Positions 59,837-64,000 of a stretch of 64,000 bases of DNA are shown piece by piece. Position numbers and translations under genes: made by a program. The notes beneath the pieces are model-generated. The model did not search any database. It saw only the letters and a program-made list of their open reading frames with translations, and was not told the origin of the DNA. The first letter of the stretch is position 1. The number at the start of each line of letters is the position of its first letter. Source of the stretch: Sterolibacterium sp. (GTDB taxonomy: Bacteria > Pseudomonadota > Gammaproteobacteria > Burkholderiales > Rhodocyclaceae); contig JAHRWT010000017.1 in the NCBI GenBank assembly GCA_019105045.1, positions 1-64,000 of the forward strand, given 5' to 3'.

Positions 59837-60758
59837 TTAGGATACCGCAGCCAGTCGCGTGGCGAGCAAGTCGACCTGCTCGGAAAACTTCTTCGCATCG
59901 GTCTTCTGCAACTGCGCCAGGTTGTGCAGCTTCCAGCGGATGCCCGGCAGATGTTCGAGGTGCGCGATGTCCAGCAGCGACCACTCCGGCGTGCCAGCAG
60001 CCAACGACAGCAGGAAGCGCCGCTCGTCGTCGTCCAAGCCCTGCTGGATTTCGCGCACCATGCGTTCCCGCGCGGCGAGCAGTGCATCGAGCGGAACATG
60101 CTCGGTCGTCATGCCTTGAAAATTGTGCTCGTAGTCGTACCGGATGTCCCGCAGTGGCGGGAACAGCACCTCATGGATCGGCCGATTGCTGCTGGCCAGG
60201 TAGACCACGAAGGCACGTCGGATGCCGGGCGTGATGCCCTCGTGCGCGAAGAGCTGCATCACGTCGAAGAGATCGCGCGGGTGCTGCCGATCAAGCGCCG
60301 CCACCAGCTTGCCGCCATACACGTCTTCCAGCGACACCACCGGAATCTCCAGATCAGCCATCAGCAGGTCGCGAGCCATCGGCGTCAGCGAAGCGCGGCG
60401 CACCGGCTGCACCGTGCCGCGCATGACGAAGTTGACTTCGACCTTGACCTGAATCGAGCCACGACGCACCAGCAGCTTGGTCTCCCCTGCTGCTGCCGCT
60501 GGTGTGTGCGTCTGGAATCCTCGCTTCTTCAGTCGCTCGGCAGCTTGCCGGACGGCCTCGTTGATGCGAGGCCAACGCCTCGTCACGCGGCAGCGTGTGA
60601 TCGGGAAAGATCAGATCGAGATCAACCGACAGACGCGGCATGTCGCGCACGAACAGATTGATCGCCGTGCCGCCCTTCAGCGCAAAAGTGTCATCCACGA
60701 ACACCAGCGGCGCCACCTGCGTCAGAAGGCGCGCGGTGTCGAGCCAGGTTTGATTCAT
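59837..60758 (-). pseudogene. abiEii: AbiEii-type nucleotidyltransferase toxin, frameshifted
   Basis: Two overlapping frames together encode one AbiEii/AbiGii toxin of about 306 residues. The first runs from ATG 60758 through FALKGGTAINLFVRDMPRLSVDLDLIF, the nucleotidyltransferase core. The frame then breaks near 60569, where one extra A (plus strand) separates PRDEAL from ARINEAVRQAAERLKK; the second frame continues to TAA 59837-59839 with EVNFVMRGTVQPVRR and VYGGKLVAALDRQHPRDLFDV. The total length, 922 bases, is one more than a multiple of three. Type IV toxins of this family transfer nucleotides to tRNA or similar targets (family knowledge). Genuine mutation, programmed frameshift or sequence error cannot be told apart here. 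Confidence 0.82.
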
Positions 60759-61492
60759 GGCTTGAGCACCAGCAGGCCGTCGGCCGACCGAGACACCCAG
60801 GACCGCTCGCTGCCCGTCGGCAGCGTGGCCGGATCGAGCTTGGCCGCCCAAGGCAGTGACATCTCGCGGCCGAGTTGCAGACACAGCCGCACGGTCTTGA
60901 CGTTCGTGCAACGTTGCAACAGCTCGCGCAGCACATCCGCGCGCAGGCTGTAAGTGCCTTCGACGAGTTCACGGGCTTCCTGCAAGGGCTGGCGCACGCC
61001 GACTTCGCTCAACAGTTCCAGCAAGGCGCGCTCCGGTGCCGACACCTGCGGCGCCCCGCTGCGCTGCTCGAACGGACCAACGTGCAACAAGGCGGCCGGC
61101 TGCTCGTCGAACAGCCGCTTGCGGTGGTACTCGGCTGGGAATCGTTCGGTGAACCAGTCCGGCAAGCGTGCCGCCTTCCAGCCATACAGATGCAGCATCG
61201 GCTGCTGCGACACGTACTGCCGCATACCGTACCAGTCCAGCGCCGACTTGCCGCCGACGTGCAGGCCGTCGAACCGGCGCTGCAACAGCAGCAGGCTGGG
61301 ATGAAGCGCCGGGGGATCGTTCGGACGGCAAAACACCCCCCGCGCCAAGCGCGTAAGCCAGCCCGCCCGAACGTAGTGAACGGCCAGGTCGGCAGAGATA
61401 CTCAGCGCCGCCAAGTCCTCCGAGGTCAGCGGCGTTCCCGGTGCCAGCCGGGTGTAGAGCGCGTTTAGCTTGCTTGAATTGGTCGTAGCCAT
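60755..61492 (-). CDS. abiEi: AbiEi-type antitoxin/transcriptional repressor
   Basis: The 245-residue protein has an N-terminal winged-helix (LTSEDLAALSISADLAVHYVRAGWLTRLARGVFCRPND) and the AbiEi C-terminal domain (KSALDWYGMRQYVSQQPMLHLYGWK, then APERALLELLSEVG). AbiEi neutralises AbiEii and represses the operon by binding inverted repeats (family knowledge). The ATG at 61492 is chosen because it lies inside a palindrome and just after a plausible promoter; the open frame upstream is not conserved. It overlaps abiEii by 4 bases. Confidence 0.88.
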   Translation of the reverse strand: MATTNSSKLNALYTRLAPGTPLTSEDLAALSISADLAVHYVRAGWLTRLARGVFCRPNDPPALHPSLLLLQRRFDGLHVGGKSALDWYGMRQYVSQQPMLHLYGWKAARLPDWFTERFPAEYHRKRLFDEQPAALLHVGPFEQRSGAPQVSAPERALLELLSEVGVRQPLQEARELVEGTYSLRADVLRELLQRCTNVKTVRLCLQLGREMSLPWAAKLDPATLPTGSERSWVSRSADGLLVLKP

Positions 61493-61500
61493 GCTACGAC
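61482..61500 (-). promoter_or_regulatory. abiE operator 1 over the start codon
   Basis: GTCGTAG-CCATG-CTACGAC is a perfect inverted repeat whose centre is the abiEi ATG. With a promoter TTGACT (61528-61523), 17 bases, TAAAAG (61505-61500), the message would start within a few bases of the ATG, so this site covers the transcription start. Confidence 0.6.
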
Positions 61501-61524
61501 TTTTACAACTTTCCCAAGTGAAAG

Positions 61525-62109
61525 TCAATTTAATATGACCCATCCAGTCGTAGTATGGATACGACAATAACAGCATATCCAAAATCTCATCCCTTCGGCG
61601 CAGCAGCGCAGAAAGACGGTTGCTTGTCGTCCCCTCTGCCCCGCCTGAATCCCCGATCTGCCGCCATGAACGCCTCCAGCATGTGCGGGATCAACGGTCA
61701 GCAAGCGGTTCTGGAAGACCGGCAGGATGTCCCGGTCGATGATGTACTTGCGCATGGCGCGGGTGCTGTCGGCCAGCCTTACGTTGACCAGCCACGTCTC
61801 CATCGCCGCACCGAAGATCTTGATGGCGACCACCCGGCGTTTCTCACGCTGCTTTTCCAGCGCGGGCGAGACACCTTTGAGAATGGTTTTGCGCGCGTCC
61901 AGCAGCAGTTCGCGCGCCATTGCCAGCGAGATGCCACCAGGGCCATAGCGTCCGAGGGTCAGCGTCTCGCGGCGGCCGTGGAGCCGGTAATCGTAGCGGA
62001 ACGTGATCGTTCCGCCAGGCGATACCGTCACGTACATCCCGTCTCGGTCAGAAGTCTTATAAATCTTTGGCTTAGGTTTGAAATTGCGTAGTGCAACGTC
62101 GGTCAGCAT
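61525..62109 (-). pseudogene. truncated P4-type tyrosine integrase
   Basis: The frame starts with the Arm-type DNA-binding domain typical of P4-like integrases (MLTDVALRNFKPKPKIYKTSDRDGMYVTVSPGGTITFRYDYRLHGRRETLTLGRYGP), continues through MARELLLDARKTILKGVSPALEKQREKR and the core-binding LADSTRAMRKYIIDRDILPVFQNRLLT, then loses homology near 61700. The catalytic domain with its tyrosine is missing, and the residual tail is unrelated. The gene is therefore dead. A start 18 bases earlier (MPEETS) is possible. It marks this as a former integrative element. Confidence 0.85.
61547..61565 (-). promoter_or_regulatory. abiE operator 2 upstream of the promoter
   Basis: GTCGTA (61547-61552) and TACGAC (61560-61565) repeat the arms of operator 1 with a 7-base spacer, 65 bases upstream, before the putative -35. 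Paired operators are known for AbiEi. The site lies inside the integrase remnant. Confidence 0.6.
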
Positions 62110-62220
62110 CGAGGTTTCCTCCGGCATGTGACGGATTTACCGTCAGGTTTTACCGTCAGGGACCCCCCTGGAGACCTGCTGATGCCCGGAAAGCCCCATG
62201 AAACAAGCTTTCCCGAGAAG

Positions 62221-62247
62221 GCTTTTACCGTCAAAGACGGTAAAAGC
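62221..62247. repeat. 12-bp perfect inverted repeat built on the TACCGTC motif
   Basis: GCTTTTACCGTC (62221-62232) and GACGGTAAAAGC (62236-62247) flank AAA. The motif is present in both arms, so a dimeric protein could bind here, or an RNA hairpin could form. Confidence 0.9.
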
Positions 62248-62454
62248 CTGAATAGTGAACGAGAGTGTCTTAATCCGGCCTCGATTTTTACCGTCAGCTC
62301 TACCGTCAACCTTTTCTGTTGGCCGGCGCTAGCTACCGATAGCCGCCGTGACGTATTTTTTTCAATATCAACACGTTACGTTGGTTTCTCGATAGCTGGC
62401 GATAGTCCTCGAAGGACGTAAATTCACTCCCACTCAATTATCAACGAGCAATTG

Positions 62455-62549
62455 AAACCCGCATGAATACTGGGTTCCGCTCGTTTCACCCCTGCTGATA
62501 CCGTCACTGATACCGTCAAAAAATGAACGTTTAGTATTCATGCGGGTTT
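62455..62549. repeat. 17-bp inverted repeat flanking a 61-base core
   Basis: AAACCCGCATGAATACT (62455-62471) and AGTATTCATGCGGGTTT (62533-62549) are exact reverse complements. The core between them holds two TACCGTCA copies 12 bases apart. The pattern could be a protein-binding cruciform, an origin element or the ends of a mini-element. Confidence 0.92.
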
Positions 62550-62736
62550 CCGGGCGATTGTGGAAAAACAAGCTTTCGCGGACATTCGCCGACGTTCGGA
62601 AAATCGACGAATTATCCATGTCACGAATGTAGCAGACATCCACCTGTTTTGTGACGGTATCGGTGGCAGATTGGCCAGTTCCTGATACCGTCAAATCGCC
62701 CGAGAACCCTTGCGCTGAGTGGTTCTCGGTAATCCC

Positions 62737-63045
62737 CTACCCCTCCCCCACTCGCACGGCGTATCCCGCCTCGCGCTGGCTGCGAATCGCCAGTACAAAA
62801 ACGATGTCCATTTCCGGCACATAACGATAGAGTGCAAGATAACCTCGGGTACGGCGACCAATGACAAGTTCCCGCTTGCCGTTCGCCACCGGACGACCGA
62901 TCAGCGGGTTCTGCTCCAGGACATCTAAAGCGGCGATGATTTCTCCAATGCGCTGGCCAGGATTTTCGATCTGATAGGTTGCCAGGTGGTCAAGGATGCG
63001 GTCGAAGTCCTCCGCAACCTCTGGGGCCAACTCGATCTTGGCCAT
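62737..63045 (-). CDS. parE: ParE/RelE-family toxin
   Basis: A 102-residue toxin of the ParE/RelE superfamily: APEVAEDFDRILDHLATYQIENPGQRIGEIIAALDVLEQNPLIGRPV, then ELVIGRRTRGYLALYRYVPEMDIVFVLAIRSQREAGY. The length and the central GRxxxGYLALYRY strand fit ParE-like toxins, which inhibit gyrase (family knowledge). It follows the antitoxin gene with a 1-base gap. Confidence 0.9.
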   Translation of the reverse strand: MAKIELAPEVAEDFDRILDHLATYQIENPGQRIGEIIAALDVLEQNPLIGRPVANGKRELVIGRRTRGYLALYRYVPEMDIVFVLAIRSQREAGYAVRVGEG

Positions 63046-63046
63046 T

Positions 63047-63331
63047 TCAGCGTGCGAGTTTTCGGGCTACGGGACGCTTGGCAGATTTTCCGGCGACACG
63101 GGCTTCGAGATACTTGCGCATCTCGGTCCAGGGAATGGTTTTTCCAGAAGAGACGATGTCAGCGTAGCGCTGTTCGGCGACCCCATCAAAATCCGCCCTG
63201 AGTTCTGCCTGCTGGGTCTTTTCGGCAATGGCTTCAAGAATGAAACCATGGGCTGTCGTCCCGGAGCGCTTCGCTGCGGTTGCCACCCGTGCTTTCAGAT
63301 CTTCGGGGAGGCGAATGGTCGTGGTGGTCAT
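63047..63331 (-). CDS. ribbon-helix-helix antitoxin
   Basis: A 94-residue protein starting MTTTTIRLPEDLKARVATAAKRSGTTAHGFILEAI, a CopG/ParD-type ribbon-helix-helix DNA-binding fold, with a charged C-terminal tail for toxin binding. It should repress its own operon with ParE. An ATG 9 bases upstream is an alternative start. It is one base from the toxin. Confidence 0.88.
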   Translation of the reverse strand: MTTTTIRLPEDLKARVATAAKRSGTTAHGFILEAIAEKTQQAELRADFDGVAEQRYADIVSSGKTIPWTEMRKYLEARVAGKSAKRPVARKLAR

Positions 63332-63461
63332 AACAGACACTCCGATTCAGAGATTGGAGCCTTATGGTAGCACTTATGTGCTACAACGGGCAGCCAGATT
63401 TTCTCCGCAATATTTGCGGAGATTGACAGCACTTATCTCCGCACGGTCACCAAACCTACGC

Positions 63462-63710
63462 TTACTCCCCTTCCCCATCTGGCTTTACGGGCAGGTGAAA
63501 GACCACCTCGATCCCGTGCCGACGGCACACCTCCAGTACCTTGCCGATTTGGGCCGTGGGCTTGCCCTGCTCCACTTTGTTCAGGAATGGCAAGCTGACA
63601 TTGCACAGGCCGGCCATGTCCCGTTGCGTCAGCCCCGTCTCTTTGCGCAATAGGCGAAGAATGGCGCCAATATCGTTGGCCGAGGTAATCGAAATGGTAC
63701 GGGAAGTCAT
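63462..63710 (-). CDS. HipB-like XRE transcriptional regulator, orphan
   Basis: An 82-residue helix-turn-helix protein: IGAILRLLRKETGLTQRDMAGLCNVSLPFLNKVEQGKPTAQIGKVLEVCRRHGIEVVF. This is the HipB layout, with the C-terminal VVFHLP strand typical of that family. HipB normally pairs with the HipA kinase toxin encoded directly downstream, but here the next gene downstream is the ribbon-helix-helix antitoxin, and no HipA is present, so it is orphaned or its partner was lost. Paired palindromes precede it. Confidence 0.85.
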   Translation of the reverse strand: MTSRTISITSANDIGAILRLLRKETGLTQRDMAGLCNVSLPFLNKVEQGKPTAQIGKVLEVCRRHGIEVVFHLPVKPDGEGE

Positions 63711-63720
63711 GGTCAGATGA

Positions 63721-63784
63721 TGAACGGTCGTTGATTGTCCGCATCAAAGTAACTCGATTCGGATAAATACTCAACGACCGTTGA
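63721..63784 (-). promoter_or_regulatory. two operators and promoter of the HipB-like gene
   Basis: TCAACG-AC-CGTTGA (63771-63784, perfect) and TGAACG-GT-CGTTGA (63721-63734, one mismatch) lie 50 bases apart centre to centre, about five helical turns. A minus-strand promoter TTGAGT (63774-63769), 17 bases, TACTTT (63751-63746) fits between, so one site overlaps -35 and the other lies just past the start of transcription. Confidence 0.6.
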
Positions 63785-63957
63785 TCCAGTTGTCCAGGTC
63801 AGATCTGGCTGATATCCGACAAGTCATGATGCGATCCTGATCCTTCAATGAGTGACAGGGATGCCGAAACAATTGATGCGGGATCTTCGCAATCCCCGAC
63901 TCACTTGAAAGAGATTGGAGTACGCTAGTTGTGGCTACCACTTTGAAGGAAGGATCA

Positions 63958-64000
63958 ATGAACGTTTGCCATCGATCGTCGGTTGCCAATGAGTGGCCGG
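63958..64000 (+). CDS. possible gene start running off the window
   Basis: An ATG preceded by AAGGAAGGATCA, a strong ribosome site, opens a frame MNVCHRSSVANEWP that continues past the right edge. Too little is present to identify it. Confidence 0.35.
   Translation, partial: MNVCHRSSVANEWP

Larger units (their letters stand above)
62023..62693. repeat. array of TACCGTCA direct repeats
   Basis: Exact TACCGTCA occurs on the plus strand at 62023, 62138, 62151, 62226, 62289, 62301, 62499, 62511 and 62686, and inverted at 62652-62659. Near copies are at 62129 and 62236. Three pairs are spaced 12-13 bases apart. The first copy lies inside the integrase remnant, the rest in the 627-base spacer before parE, which holds no recognised gene. 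Iteron, integrase-arm or other binding-site roles are open. Confidence 0.9.

Noticed and set aside
62023-62693. CRISPR array
   Set aside because: The repeats are only 8 bases with irregular spacing and no uniform spacers, and no cas genes are present.
63771-63989. A 72-codon minus-strand frame near the right edge
   Set aside because: It overlaps the HipB operator region, has no ribosome site or domain, and opposes a better start at 63958.

Overview
This window is a piece of a GC-rich proteobacterial chromosome. The gene orders smc-zipA-ligA, lepA-lepB-DUF4845-rnc-era-recO-pdxJ-acpS-nagZ, earP-efp (EF-P with Arg32), leuCDB and mltG-tmk-holB-tatD point to a betaproteobacterium. The molybdenum-cofactor genes and the NsrR-centred nitric-oxide region suggest a facultatively anaerobic, probably denitrifying relative of the Rhodocyclales/Nitrosomonadales. 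The lineage is an inference from gene content; no rRNA gene is present to confirm it.

Layout. 1-3.3 kb: end of a GGDEF gene, then moeA-mobA-moaA (molybdopterin). 3.4-12.5 kb: histidine phosphatase, hpt, galU, ligA, zipA and smc, all on the minus strand. 12.6-19.5 kb: queF, lplT, then pcnB-folK-DUF486-panB-panC-panD. 19.6-24 kb: an RND efflux adaptor and permease. 24-32.5 kb: the rnc/era housekeeping operon, read lepA to nagZ, with a rhomboid protease upstream. 32.5-37.6 kb: gloA, earP-efp, a large molybdopterin-binding/nucleotidyltransferase fusion and two small Cys-rich proteins. 37.6-40.1 kb: a MarR regulator divergent from a membrane protein, then a Cys/Met PLP enzyme. 40.1-46 kb: a nitrosative-stress region built around nsrR, with cupin, hemerythrin, flavin reductase and DUF2249 on one side and DUF59, a second DUF2249, an NnrS-like protein and an FmdE-like protein on the other, plus a CBS-domain protein. 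46.3-50.7 kb: an XRE/MmyB regulator and leuCDB. 51-59.3 kb: ankyrin protein, tatD, holB, tmk, mltG, ygfZ, a TANGO2-like protein, an L,D-transpeptidase/GNAT fusion and tadA.

From about 59.4 kb the character changes to an accessory island. It has a tiny lipoprotein gene with its own promoter, palindrome and terminator. It then has an AbiE-type toxin-antitoxin pair whose toxin gene carries a one-base frameshift, a truncated P4-type integrase, a dense array of the 8-mer TACCGTCA with large inverted repeats, a ParE/ribbon-helix-helix pair, and a lone HipB-like repressor with paired operators.

The most rewarding places to look again are the TACCGTCA array (62.0-62.7 kb), the operator layouts of abiE and of the HipB-like gene, the NsrR-type sites around the 42.3-42.9 kb divergence, the L,D-transpeptidase/GNAT fusion, and the recurrent short tandem repeats of 9-16 bp scattered through spacers.
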